From the NCBI RefSeq assembly GCF_004015185.1, contig NZ_CP025746.1, forward strand, positions 3,179,776 through 3,243,775: a stretch of 64,000 nt of DNA, given 5' to 3'. This document shows, piece after piece, positions 42,900-51,796 of the stretch. The notes beneath the pieces are model-generated. The model had not been told where the DNA came from and did not search any database. It was given only the letters and a program-made list of their open reading frames with translations. Position 1 is the stretch's first letter. The number at the start of each line of letters is the position of its first letter. The DNA is from Clostridium manihotivorum. GTDB taxonomy: Bacteria; Bacillota; Clostridia; Clostridiales; Clostridiaceae. The position numbers were made by a program, and so were the translations under genes.

Positions 42900-42951
42900 A
42901 AAAAGACTTATATGCATAGTTGTAAGTCTACTATGTATATAAGTCTTTTTA
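42900..42951 (+). terminator. Long hairpin terminator
   Basis: A 21-nt arm beginning AAAAAGACTTATATGCATAG (42900-42920) pairs with its complement (42930-42950) with only one G-U, around a 9-nt loop, and ends in a run of T. It can act on both strands. Confidence 0.88.
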
Positions 42952-42959
42952 TATGTAGA

Positions 42960-42988
42960 TTGATTTAGCAAAATAATTGGCCTATACT
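42960..42988 (+). promoter_or_regulatory. Promoter of the arsR-Trx-ccdA unit
   Basis: TTGATT (42960-42965), a 17-nt spacer and TATACT (42983-42988), about 58 nt before the arsR start. A further TATAAT lies downstream near 43000. Confidence 0.5.
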
Positions 42989-43045
42989 GAAAATATAATA
43001 GAGTATATCCATTGTATATTGATGTTAGGTTAGGGGGAATTACCT

Positions 43046-43342
43046 TTGAATTTTGATGATTTAACAATAAATATAATAAAAGCACTAGGACATCCTGTAA
43101 GGTATAAGATAATAAAATTTCTTTATGAAAGCCCAAAATGTGTGTGCAAATTAAATGAAGAGTTTCAGTTCAGTCAGGCCAATCTATCACAGCATCTTCG
43201 GATATTAAAGGATGCAAGTGTTCTAAAAAGCGAAAAGGTTGGTGTTGAAACTCACTATAGTCTATACAGTGAAGAAATAAAAAATATAATAAATGCAGTA
43301 GAGAATTATGTTGGGATTGTAATTGAAAATGCAAAGAGATAG
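43046..43342 (+). CDS. ArsR-family regulator
   Basis: 98-residue short winged-helix repressor from TTG 43046 behind TTAGGGGGAA. ESPKCVCKLNEEFQFSQ carries the C-x-C pair and ANLSQHLRILKDASVL the recognition helix. Its tail is short and has no extra Cys. It lies ahead of a thioredoxin-like gene and ccdA, with a terminator between, so it may control them or itself only. Confidence 0.88.
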   Translation: MNFDDLTINIIKALGHPVRYKIIKFLYESPKCVCKLNEEFQFSQANLSQHLRILKDASVLKSEKVGVETHYSLYSEEIKNIINAVENYVGIVIENAKR

Positions 43343-43348
43343 ATAGTG

Positions 43349-43382
43349 AAGGATAGAGAATAAATTCTCAGTCCTTTTTCTT
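43349..43382 (+). terminator. Terminator after arsR
   Basis: AAGGA and GAGAAT (43349-43361) pair with ATTCTC and TCCTT (43364-43376), with a 2-nt internal loop, and TTTTTC follows. The gap up to 43518 is AT-rich with no other feature seen. Confidence 0.7.
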
Positions 43383-43518
43383 TTTCAGAAAATTAATAAA
43401 GCGAACTGATAATGACATATTATATGAATTCATAAGAATATAATTATAAAGTGATGATTTAGTATTTACTCTCTGTAAGTATTTAAATTGCTAGAAATAT
43501 TATAAAGAGGTGAAAAGC

Positions 43519-43992
43519 TTGACTAAAAGAAGCATAACTATAGTGGCTGTTGTTTTTCTAGCAGTAATAATTATGTTTTCTGCTAAAGTAATTATTAGCA
43601 GGGGAAAGGATGTACCGAAGAATATAAAGGAATTAACTTTAGAAGAGCAGTACAGCAGAATTAGTAATTCTGTAAAGCCATCCATAATTATATTTTCTTA
43701 TGATGCAGATTGCTGTGAAAATACAAAAAAGTTTTTTAATGAATACAACTCAAATGCTAAGAAACTTATGAAAGACTATGAGAATAAATTTGAGACTTTA
43801 TTTATAAATACAGGAATCATAGAAAGTGATAAGGGAAACAAAGTATTAGAAAGAATAACAAAGGATAATGAAGTATCGAAACTACCATCCATTTTAGTAA
43901 GAGATTCTAAAGGCAAGAAGATTAAAGTGTTTGAAGGAACTTTTGATGATAAGGAAATTAGAAAAGTTTTGGATGGGGTGATGAAGCAATGA
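43519..43992 (+). CDS. Membrane-anchored thioredoxin-like protein
   Basis: 157-residue protein with one N-terminal membrane helix and an outside thioredoxin-like domain. The expected active site is SYDADCCENTKKFF (about residue 58), with adjacent Cys-Cys rather than CxxC, and SKLPSILVRDSKG is the cis-Pro loop. It overlaps ccdA by four bases, so it is the likely acceptor of electrons carried across the membrane by CcdA. TTG 43519 is preferred, 6 nt after AGAGGTG. The CC active site is unusual. Confidence 0.8.
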   Translation: MTKRSITIVAVVFLAVIIMFSAKVIISRGKDVPKNIKELTLEEQYSRISNSVKPSIIIFSYDADCCENTKKFFNEYNSNAKKLMKDYENKFETLFINTGIIESDKGNKVLERITKDNEVSKLPSILVRDSKGKKIKVFEGTFDDKEIRKVLDGVMKQ

Positions 43993-44651
43993 ATTTGAGC
44001 GGAGACATAGGATTAATGGCAACCTTATTAATAGTATTTACTACTGGACTAGCAAGCGGAGTAAGCCCATGCACTTTGCCAACAATAGCCTTTGTAGTTG
44101 CATATGTAAGTGGAAAGCAAGATTATTCAAAGAGGAAAGGGTTTGTTCTTTCACTAGCATTTGTACTAGGAATAGCAGTAATGCTTTCAGTTTTAGGCAT
44201 GTTTGCAGGGCTAATAGGTAATGTACTATTAAAGGCTCATATACTCAATTACTTAATAGGGATTATCCTAATACTTATGGGACTGTGGCAGTTAAAGGTT
44301 TTTGATTTTGGCAACAGCGTATCTAGACTTGACAATTATAAGCCTAAAAAGGGAAGTGGATTTGTAGGATCATTTTTATTAGGTATACCATTTGGCATAT
44401 CCGCATCACCTTGCACTATGCCAATAACTGCAGCTGTATTAGCCTATTCAGCAACAAAAGGCAGTGTTTTACATGGAATGTTACTTATGTTTACATATGC
44501 AATAGGAAGAAGTATTCCTCTACTTATAGTAGGCACTTTTACAGGACTTTTAAATAATCTAAAATTTTTATCAAAGTATCAAAGTGTTATTGAAAAGATT
44601 AGCGGAGTTATACTTATTGCTGTTGCTTTATACTTTATGTGGGAGGCGTAA
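43989..44651 (+). CDS. ccdA: CcdA-like thiol-disulfide electron transporter
   Basis: 220-residue polytopic protein with six hydrophobic segments. The two conserved Cys are in GLASGVSPCTLPTIAFVVAY and ISASPCTMPITAAVLAY, the mirrored SPCT-P motifs of CcdA/DsbD. It carries reducing power to outside thiols. It is coupled by ATGA overlap to the thioredoxin-like gene. The pair may keep extracellular metal-handling thiols reduced. Confidence 0.93.
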   Translation: MNLSGDIGLMATLLIVFTTGLASGVSPCTLPTIAFVVAYVSGKQDYSKRKGFVLSLAFVLGIAVMLSVLGMFAGLIGNVLLKAHILNYLIGIILILMGLWQLKVFDFGNSVSRLDNYKPKKGSGFVGSFLLGIPFGISASPCTMPITAAVLAYSATKGSVLHGMLLMFTYAIGRSIPLLIVGTFTGLLNNLKFLSKYQSVIEKISGVILIAVALYFMWEA

Positions 44652-44891
44652 TAGAGTTTTAAACGTAGGAATGGGAGATGTAAAAAAATGAATCAATAGT
44701 TACCAGGATAGCCAAGCATAGTCTACATGAGAAACGGGAGAAAATAGCTACTAGTGAAACATTACAAGGATACTGTTTTGTCAAAAATAATTACTAAATT
44801 ATTGCTTAAGTTAACGACTATGATTTACTACGTGGAATACTTAAAATAAATAAAGAATAGAATATTATGTATTTATTTTAAGGAGGCAAAT
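44652..44891 (+). other. Intergenic stretch with a possible gene remnant
   Basis: About 240 nt without a clear gene. A 32-codon open stretch near 44700-44796 (RIAKHSLHEKREKIATSE and on) lacks a plausible start in frame; the nearby ATG reads into TAG after two codons. It could be a decayed small gene. The end carries AAGGAGG for the next gene. Confidence 0.4.
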
Positions 44892-45422
44892 ATGCCAGGT
44901 GATATTTCAAAGCATACAAAATACATTGTTAACCTACCTTATCCAGAACCAAGGATCGAAAGACCCAATGTACAGTATGCAAATATTCTTCTAAAGGATT
45001 ACTCAGGAGATGTAAGTGAGTTTACAGCAATTAACTTATATGTATATCAGCATTTTGTAAGTGATGGTGAATATGAGGACTACGCAGAACTTATTGGCGG
45101 AGTATCTATGGCTGAAATGAAGCATCTAGAACTTTTAGGAGAGACTATTAAGCTATTGGGAATTAAGCCAATATATATTGATAATGCTTGTCCTCCTGGG
45201 AGACTTTGGACTCCTAGATATGTTAACTTTACTACGTTTATAACAGAAATGATAATGGAGGATATTCAGTCTGAGCAGAAGGCTATAGAAAACTACAGGT
45301 ATCATATAACATTAATACAAGATAGATATATAAGAGAGCTACTGGAAAGAATAATTCTTGATGAAGAACTACATGTTAAATTATTTAAACAATTATATGA
45401 AAAATATAGTAACAGATATTAA
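44892..45422 (+). CDS. Ferritin-like di-iron protein
   Basis: 176-residue four-helix protein. E-x(n)-E-x-x-H patterns are visible in GGVSMAEMKHLELLGETIKL (about residues 74-93) and LERIILDEELHVKLFKQLY (about 152-170), with further Glu in MEDIQSEQKAIENYRYH. This is the ferritin-like/rubrerythrin type that binds two metal ions. It lacks a rubredoxin domain. It probably handles peroxide or iron/manganese. AAGGAGG sits before the ATG. Confidence 0.82.
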   Translation: MPGDISKHTKYIVNLPYPEPRIERPNVQYANILLKDYSGDVSEFTAINLYVYQHFVSDGEYEDYAELIGGVSMAEMKHLELLGETIKLLGIKPIYIDNACPPGRLWTPRYVNFTTFITEMIMEDIQSEQKAIENYRYHITLIQDRYIRELLERIILDEELHVKLFKQLYEKYSNRY

Positions 45423-45429
45423 AATTAGT

Positions 45430-45469
45430 AAAAGCACCTGTAAGTATTAAACGACTTGCAGGTGCTTTT
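45430..45469. terminator. Bidirectional terminator
   Basis: AAAAGCACCTGTAAGT (45430-45445) pairs with ACTTGCAGGTGCTTTT (45454-45469) with one G-U. It separates the convergent ferritin-like and DMT transporter genes. Confidence 0.88.
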
Positions 45470-45488
45470 ATGAAACATATGAAATAAT

Positions 45489-46541
45489 TTAGTGGACATG
45501 ACAATGATGAATATCTGATTTATGTTTATGAGTATGTGTAAATTTTTCATGGGTATGGATATGAGTATGTTCTCCTATAACAGGTTCAGGATGAATATGG
45601 TTATGATGGTTATCATCATGACTATGGATATGCTCATGAATTAATAAAATATGGGTATGCTTATGGAAATGCTCTTCTGTTGAAGCAAAATATGCTCCTA
45701 TAAGCATAACTGCTAAGGCAACAATAAATGATAATGTTGGTACTTCTTTAAAAATTATTAATGATAGTCCAACACCAATAAATGGTGCTATAGCATAATA
45801 GGCGCTGGTCTTTGCTGCTCCTAAGTATCTTTGAGCATGTATATATAAGAAAATACTTAATCCATAAGCGAAAAATCCTAATATAAGGGCTGCTATGATA
45901 TAAGAAGTATTACTAATTTTCTCACCTAATAATAATGAAATTAGCAATGAACCAATTCCAGAACCAAACCCCTTAATAACAACGACTTGTAATGGATCTT
46001 TTACAGATAACTTTCTTGTGCAGTTATTCTCAAGTCCCCAGCAGATACATGCAAGCAGTACAAAAATTGAACCAAAAGAAAAAGAAAAACTGCTTGCATC
46101 TTCTACAGATAAGATAATACTTGATAAAGTAATTAAGAATATAGCACCCCAGAGTCTTTTGCTGATAGATTCCTTAAAAATTAGTAAAGCGATTAATGAT
46201 GTTGCTACAATTTCAAAATTATTAAGTAATGACACGTTAGCAGGAGTTGTCATAGTAAGTCCTACCATTAATAAAATAGGGGCTGCAATATCTAATATAA
46301 CCATGCCGATTGTATATGGCAGTTCTTGTTTAGTAAGTTTCCCTTCTGTTTTTTCTTTATACTTCTTCCCCTTCGCAAAGCTAACAAAGAACATTCCAAT
46401 CCCTGCACCAAGATATAGAAATGAAGCCATGAGTGTAGGAGGAATTTCCTTTAGTAATAATTTAGATATAGGAGAACTAATCGCATACAATGCTGCTGCT
46501 AGAATAGCAAAGAAAATTGCCTTATATTGTTTAATTTCCAC
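45489..46541 (-). CDS. DMT-family (EamA) exporter with His-rich tail
   Basis: 350-residue minus-strand transporter with ten hydrophobic segments in two EamA repeats, then a hydrophilic C-terminus of about 60 residues with more than 20 His (HKHTHILLIHEHIHSH, HTHIHTHEKFTHTHKHK, HHCHVH). The tail probably binds Ni, Co or Zn. It follows a CsoR/RcnR-type repressor gene by about 20 nt, so it is likely a metal-induced exporter. GTG 46541 fits the AGGTG site better than GTG 46550. Confidence 0.85.
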   Translation of the reverse strand: MEIKQYKAIFFAILAAALYAISSPISKLLLKEIPPTLMASFLYLGAGIGMFFVSFAKGKKYKEKTEGKLTKQELPYTIGMVILDIAAPILLMVGLTMTTPANVSLLNNFEIVATSLIALLIFKESISKRLWGAIFLITLSSIILSVEDASSFSFSFGSIFVLLACICWGLENNCTRKLSVKDPLQVVVIKGFGSGIGSLLISLLLGEKISNTSYIIAALILGFFAYGLSIFLYIHAQRYLGAAKTSAYYAIAPFIGVGLSLIIFKEVPTLSFIVALAVMLIGAYFASTEEHFHKHTHILLIHEHIHSHDDNHHNHIHPEPVIGEHTHIHTHEKFTHTHKHKSDIHHCHVH

Positions 46542-46560
46542 TATATACACCTCACAAATA

Positions 46561-46842
46561 TTATTTCATACACTTTTCAATAGCATTATTTAGATCTTCC
46601 AATACTTTTTTATCTCCTGTTTCTGCTGCATTTACGACACAAGAATTAATATGGTCTTGTAAAACTATTTTTCCAATGTTATTAACAGCAGATTTAACTG
46701 CCGCAATTTGAATAAGAACCTCACTACAATCCCGACCATCTGCTACCATCTTTTTTACGGATTCCAAGTGTCCTATGGCTCTTGATAATCTATTAATAAC
46801 TGCTTGAGTATTTTCGTGTTCATGAGTTTGTTGTTTGCACAT
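46561..46842 (-). CDS. CsoR/RcnR-family metal-sensing repressor
   Basis: 93-residue all-helical DNA-binding repressor on the minus strand. The motif Cys in GRDCSEVLIQI (about residue 39), His in LQDHINSC (about 64) and its Cys (about 68) match the CsoR C-H-C metal site. A His-containing N-terminus (QQTHEHENT) resembles RcnR/CstR variants. A perfect G/C-rich palindrome lies 19 nt upstream of its start. It probably represses itself and the His-tailed exporter. Confidence 0.9.
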   Translation of the reverse strand: MCKQQTHEHENTQAVINRLSRAIGHLESVKKMVADGRDCSEVLIQIAAVKSAVNNIGKIVLQDHINSCVVNAAETGDKKVLEDLNNAIEKCMK

Positions 46843-46860
46843 TTATATATCTCCTTAATA

Positions 46861-46874
46861 TCCCCTATAGGGGA
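46861..46874 (-). promoter_or_regulatory. CsoR-type operator
   Basis: TCCCCTATAGGGGA is a perfect 14-nt palindrome, the G-tract plus A/T-centre pattern bound by CsoR/RcnR-family tetramers. It lies directly upstream of the CsoR-like gene's ribosome-binding site. Confidence 0.8.
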
Positions 46875-47033
46875 ATATATAAATTATAGCACTATTCTGT
46901 TGAAATTCCGAATTAAAATATCTGGGTATTTTCTACATATAACAGAAGAATACTTTAAATATGATTTCGATAATGATAATATTAAATTTGACTAATCAAT
47001 TTATATATTAAGTCTTAAATAGGGGTGAGGATT

Positions 47034-47265
47034 ATGAATCCAATAGCTTTTTCAATTTTTGGACTAGAAATTAGATGGTATGGTATGTTTTACATACATT
47101 GGTTTATATTCAATAGCTAGATTTTTTGTTGAGGGATTAAGAACAGACAGTTTAATGCTTGGTTCATTTAGAATTGCTCAATTAGTTAGCTTAGTAGGTG
47201 TGGTATTGTGGATTGCAGTATTAGTTTTTTACTATTTTAAAAATAAGATAGAACATATTATTTAA
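47034..47265 (+). pseudogene. lgt: lgt remnant with a large internal deletion
   Basis: The first 17 codons from ATG 47034 ([17 protein letters not shown]) match the conserved start of prolipoprotein diacylglyceryl transferase. From about nt 47086, in another frame, the text reads [20 protein letters not shown] and on to 47265, the conserved C-terminus of Lgt. About 170 central residues that hold the catalytic region are missing, and the two ends are out of frame (the first stops at 47118-47120). AGGGGTGAGG precedes the ATG. It cannot encode a working enzyme. Confidence 0.88.
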
Positions 47266-47455
47266 TCTTTTTATGGCAATTTATAACCAATTTAGTTGAA
47301 AGTGTATGTCAGATTCTTTATTTGAGCATGTATTCTTAGACAATAATGGATTTTCATGTTATAATAAGTATTATTTGCTCGCTTTTCAATTATATTATCG
47401 AAAGATTAGCATAAAGTATCAAAGCATATTTTTTGAAATTGATGGGGGAATTTAG

Positions 47456-48636
47456 GTGGAAAAAACTATAAGCTTGCTTTTAGCTATAACGTTGAGTTTA
47501 GCAAGTATGCATATTGTAAAAGCTGATGAATTAACAGATGCTCAAAAAAACTAAATAATGTAAAAGAATCTATAAATGATAAAAAAGAAGAGCTTGAAGA
47601 TATTAATCAAGAGAAAAAATCTGTTGAAAAAGCCCTGGGAGACTTGCTCCAGAAAATGAGAGGAACTTCCGATACTTTAACCGATTTAAATAGTAAAATT
47701 TCAGATTTAGATACTCAGGTTAAAAAGATTGAAAAGGAAATAGCTCAAAGTGAGACAAGCCTACAAGATCAAAATGAACTTCTTAAGAAGAGGGTAAGAG
47801 CTTTATACATAAATGGAAATGAAGGTTATTTAAATATACTCCTAAGTTCTCAAAGCCTTACTGATTTTTTAGGGCGAATTGATTCTGTTGTTAAGATTAT
47901 GGAATATGATAAAAACCTTATAGCAAGTATAGAAACTCAAAAGAAGAGTCTAGAACTTCAAAAAAGTGATATAGAAAAGAAAAAGAAAGAAACTATTGCC
48001 CTTAAACAACAAGCAAGTGGTAAATTGAAGGAAATTCAAGATACAACTGATGAGAAAAAGACTATAATGGCTGAGCTTGTAAAGGACAAGACTGCTTATG
48101 AGAGAGCAATTAAGGAAGAGGAAGATCAGTCTAAGACAATTGCTTCAATGATTTATCAAATACAAAAGCGAAAAGAAGAAGCAAAGAAAAAACAAAATAG
48201 TAGCGGTTCAAATACTGTAGTTACAGGAAATTCATCTAGCATTGGAAAATTATATAATGTAACAGGTAAACCAACCTATATGACCTCACCTTATGGGTGG
48301 AGAGTACATCCAGTACTTGGGACAAAGAAGTTACATGCGGGTATGGATCTAGGAGTAGGTATTGGTACACCAATTTATGCTCTAGCTGATGGTGAAGTTA
48401 TTTATTCAGGATGGATGTCTGGTTATGGTAATGTTATTATGATTGATCATGGCATTTTAACTAGTGTGTATGCTCATAATTCATCATTAGTAGGAAAAGC
48501 AGGTCAGAAGTTAAAAGGTGGACAACTCATATCTTATTCAGGAAATACTGGATTATCCAGCGGGCCGCACTTGCATTTTGAGGTTAGAAAAGAGAATGGA
48601 GAAACGATTGATCCAAAACCATACTACGTAAAATAG
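47456..48636 (+). pseudogene. M23 peptidase gene interrupted by a poly-A frameshift
   Basis: GTG 47456 (behind GGGGGAA) begins a signal peptide (LLLAITLSLASMHIVKADE), but the frame stops at TAA 47552-47554. An A7 tract (47544-47550) precedes the stop; one extra A would join it to the frame that continues to 48636. That frame gives a coiled coil (about 170 residues, including ALYINGNEGYLNILL) and a C-terminal M23 domain with HAGMDLG and HLHFEVRKENG. The joined protein is a PcsB-like wall hydrolase. It may be a true mutation, a sequencing error, or slippage on A-AAA-AAC. Confidence 0.82.
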
Positions 48637-48640
48637 AAAA

Positions 48641-48697
48641 AAAGATCTACCCTAAGATTATTTTGATAAAAAGTAATCTTGGGGTAGACCTTTTTTA
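48641..48697 (+). terminator. Terminator after the M23 gene
   Basis: AAAGATCTACCCTAAGATTA (48641-48660) pairs with TAATCTTGGGGTAGACCTTT (48674-48693) with few mismatches, ending in TTTTTT. Confidence 0.88.
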
Positions 48698-48772
48698 GAA
48701 TATCTTTTATTATTTGTTGTAATATTGAGAATAAAATACGAGATACTAACTAAAGAAAGAGGTGGTATCTTA

Positions 48773-51154
48773 ATGAAAGAAAAACAGAAAGAACTTATTC
48801 TTGAAGGCTTAAATTGTGCAAATTGTACTCAAAAAATAGAAGATAAAGTAAGAAAGATAGAGGGCATAAATAGTGCCGCGGTAAGCTTTGCAACAAAGAC
48901 ATTAACAGTTGAAGCCAATGATATAAATAAAATGGAAAACATTATTTCAGAAATACGGAACATCGTAAAAAAGTTGGAACCAGATGTTATAGTTAAAGAG
49001 AAATATTATACTAATTCTCCTAAAAAAACATTAGCACTACTTGGACTATCATGTGCAAATTGCAGCAGTAAGATTCAAGAGCAGGTAGGCAAAGTAAAAG
49101 GTATAAAGAATGTTCATGTTGATTTTTCAACTGGAAAGTTGATTATAGAAGTTGAAGATAAACATGATCTAGAGAGAATAACTAAAGAAGCTACAGCAAT
49201 AGTTAAAAAAATAGAACCAGGGGTTAATGTTGTAGACATAGATAAGAAAGAAAATAGTCATATACACGAAGAAGAGCATGGACATTCACATAGCCATGGT
49301 GAAAGCCAAAATAAAAAAGAAATGATTAGGCTTATAATAGGGTCAGTATTTTTCGCAATTGCTATTGTTTTTAGGTTCACTAACAACATTGAACTTATTT
49401 TGTATTTAATAAGCTATATATTAGTTGGTGGAGAAGTTGTTTTAAGGGCGGTTAGGAATATAGGTAGGGGAGAAGTCTTCGATGAGAACTTCTTAATGAC
49501 AATAGCAACTGTTGGTGCATTCTTTATAGGAGAATACCCAGAAGGAGTTGCGGTAATGCTTTTTTATCAAGTGGGAGAATTGTTTCAGGATGTGGCTGTT
49601 AATCGCTCTAGAAAGTCTATTTCAGCACTTATGGATATTAGACCAGATTATGCTAATTTAAAAGAAGGGGAAGAAATAAAAAAGGTTTCTCCAGAGCAAG
49701 TTAAAGTTGGAGATAAAATAGTCATAAAGCCAGGAGAAAAGGTTCCGCTTGATGGAAACATACTAGAAGGACAGTCTATGGTAGATACTTCAGCTTTAAC
49801 AGGAGAATCAATACCTAGAACAGTACAAAGTGGAGATACTGTTCTAGGGGGATTTATAAATAAGAATGGACTTTTAACAGTAGAAGTTACGAAGGAATTT
49901 GGAGAATCTACAGTATCAAAAATACTGGATTTAGTCCAAAATGCAAGCAGTAAAAAAGCACCTACAGAAAATTTCATAACTAAGTTCGCCAAGGTATATA
50001 CTCCTGTAGTTGTTGTAATAGCAGTACTACTAGCAGTAATACCACCACTATTTATAGCTGGTGCTGAATTTTCAGATTGGATATACAGAGCGTTAGTATT
50101 TTTAGTTATATCCTGTCCTTGTGCATTGGTTATTTCAATACCGCTTGGATTTTTTGGAGGAATAGGAGGAGCATCTAAAAATGGAGTGCTAGTAAAAGGC
50201 GGAAATTATCTAGAAGCATTAAATAATTTAGAAATAATTATTTTTGATAAGACAGGTACTCTAACTAAAGGTGTATTTAATGTAACGGAGATAAAAACTA
50301 ACGAAAAATACAATAAAGGTGAATTACTTGAATATGCAGCCTTTGCAGAAAGCTTTTCTAATCATCCTATAGCAGTTTCAATACTTAAAGCTTATGGAAA
50401 AGAAGTTAATAAAGAAGAAATTGAAAGTTATGATGAAATATCAGGACATGGTATTAAAGTTAATGTAAAAGGCCGAGAAGTCTTAGCTGGAAATGTTAAA
50501 TTAATGAATAAGGAAAATATAAGATTTGAAACACTTGACTTAGTAGGAACTGTGGTTCATATGGCTATTGATAAAGAATATGCTGGATATATAGTAATAT
50601 CTGATGAAGTTAAAGATGATTCAAAAGAAGCTATAAAGAATCTTAAAGAGGTTGGAGTAAAAAAGACCGTTATGCTTACTGGAGATGCTAAGTCTGTTGG
50701 TGAGAAGGTTGCTAATCTTTTAGGATTAGACGAGGTACATGCAGAACTTTTACCTGACCAAAAGGTTGAAGAGCTAGAGAAACTAGATAAACAAAAATCA
50801 CCTAAAGGAAAACTAGCTTTTGTTGGTGATGGAATAAATGATGCTCCGGTACTAGCAAGAGCTGATATAGGGATAGCAATGGGCGGACTCGGTTCAGATG
50901 CAGCAATAGAAGCAGCTGACGTTGTAATAATGACAGATGAGCCATCTAAGATTGTTAGTGCTGTAAAAATAGCAAAGAGAACTAGAAAGATAGTTTGGCA
51001 GAATATAACACTTGCTATTGGTGTTAAAATAATAGTTCTTATTTTAGGTGCTGGTGGAATAGCAACTATGTGGGAAGCTGTTTTTGCAGATGTGGGAGTT
51101 TCAATACTTGCAATTATAAATGCAATGAGAATTATGAGGGTTAAAGATATATAA
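48773..51154 (+). CDS. cadA: P1B-type Cd/Zn/Pb ATPase (first copy)
   Basis: 793-residue heavy-metal exporting P-type ATPase. Two N-terminal HMA domains carry GLNCANCTQKIE and GLSCANCSSKIQ, followed by a His-rich linker (HIHEEEHGHSHSHGE). TM6 has SCPCALVISIPLG, the phosphorylation site is DKTGTLTKG, SNHPIA is the HP motif, and GDGINDAP the hinge. Lys and Asp-Gly in the last helices (FADVGVSIL) fit the Zn/Cd/Pb class. ATG 48773 follows AGAGGTGG. No metal regulator is next to it. It closely resembles the protein at 57186-59669. Confidence 0.94.
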   Translation: MKEKQKELILEGLNCANCTQKIEDKVRKIEGINSAAVSFATKTLTVEANDINKMENIISEIRNIVKKLEPDVIVKEKYYTNSPKKTLALLGLSCANCSSKIQEQVGKVKGIKNVHVDFSTGKLIIEVEDKHDLERITKEATAIVKKIEPGVNVVDIDKKENSHIHEEEHGHSHSHGESQNKKEMIRLIIGSVFFAIAIVFRFTNNIELILYLISYILVGGEVVLRAVRNIGRGEVFDENFLMTIATVGAFFIGEYPEGVAVMLFYQVGELFQDVAVNRSRKSISALMDIRPDYANLKEGEEIKKVSPEQVKVGDKIVIKPGEKVPLDGNILEGQSMVDTSALTGESIPRTVQSGDTVLGGFINKNGLLTVEVTKEFGESTVSKILDLVQNASSKKAPTENFITKFAKVYTPVVVVIAVLLAVIPPLFIAGAEFSDWIYRALVFLVISCPCALVISIPLGFFGGIGGASKNGVLVKGGNYLEALNNLEIIIFDKTGTLTKGVFNVTEIKTNEKYNKGELLEYAAFAESFSNHPIAVSILKAYGKEVNKEEIESYDEISGHGIKVNVKGREVLAGNVKLMNKENIRFETLDLVGTVVHMAIDKEYAGYIVISDEVKDDSKEAIKNLKEVGVKKTVMLTGDAKSVGEKVANLLGLDEVHAELLPDQKVEELEKLDKQKSPKGKLAFVGDGINDAPVLARADIGIAMGGLGSDAAIEAADVVIMTDEPSKIVSAVKIAKRTRKIVWQNITLAIGVKIIVLILGAGGIATMWEAVFADVGVSILAIINAMRIMRVKDI

Positions 51155-51245
51155 AAGTCTATAATAAATTACTTGCCAGAGTGTATTAAACATATTTCAA
51201 TGAAACATAGATATAAAGATTAATTAACATAAATAAACTATATTG

Positions 51246-51281
51246 CAAAAACAGAGGAGAAAAGGTGCTCCTCTGTTTTTA
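51246..51281. terminator. Bidirectional terminator
   Basis: AAAACAGAGGAG (about 51248-51259) pairs with CTCCTCTGTTTT (51268-51279), with A- and T-runs at both sides. It separates the convergent cadA copy and the small minus-strand gene. Confidence 0.88.
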
Positions 51282-51286
51282 TACGT

Positions 51287-51679
51287 TTAATAAGGTACAG
51301 GAATTACAGGTGCTCCTAGAATAATATAAGTACCTGAAGAATATGTGGTAACAGCATAGTTAAAATCTACGTTTGATCTTTTGTTAGAGTTTATAGGATT
51401 ATATTTTCTATTAGCGACTGTACTTACTCCATTGCTAATATTTATAGTGTCTATATTATCATACCCTCTAAATCTTAAAAGCTTTGTTATATCTTTGTTC
51501 GTTTTTGAGATGTCTACAGCTGATGTTTTTGCTTTTGCATAGACTGAATAAGATAATTTGATTCCTAGAGTACCCACCGAATTTTTTATCTTTTCTATAA
51601 GTTCCTCCAAATTGTTTTGAGTAGCATATTGCTTTATATCCAAGATAATAGTGTTTTCATCATTTTCTTGGAGACTCAT
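51287..51679 (-). CDS. Small unknown protein
   Basis: 130-residue minus-strand protein with AGAAGGGTGTA before its ATG. It has an N-terminal helix (LEELIEKIKNSVGTLGIKL), a beta-rich middle and a C-terminal strand pair ending SSGTYIILGAPVIPVPY. There is no signal peptide and no known motif. It is isolated between two terminators or strand changes. No function can be proposed. Confidence 0.6.
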   Translation of the reverse strand: MSLQENDENTIILDIKQYATQNNLEELIEKIKNSVGTLGIKLSYSVYAKAKTSAVDISKTNKDITKLLRFRGYDNIDTINISNGVSTVANRKYNPINSNKRSNVDFNYAVTTYSSGTYIILGAPVIPVPY

Positions 51680-51796
51680 TACACCCTTCTATATAAATTA
51701 TGGACGAGCTTTAATATTCTTATTCACTAATTTTATTGAGGTACATATAATATTATAAGGATTAAATGAAATTTATTGTGTATCTTGGAGGAGAAG

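Noticed and set aside
44700..44796. Short open stretch after ccdA as a gene
   Set aside because: No in-frame start codon with a ribosome-binding site; the nearby ATG stops after two codons. Kept only as a possible remnant.
46018..46593. 191-codon plus-strand open frame over the DMT exporter and csoR
   Set aside because: Antisense shadow of a well-supported minus-strand transporter; the translated product has no recognisable domain.
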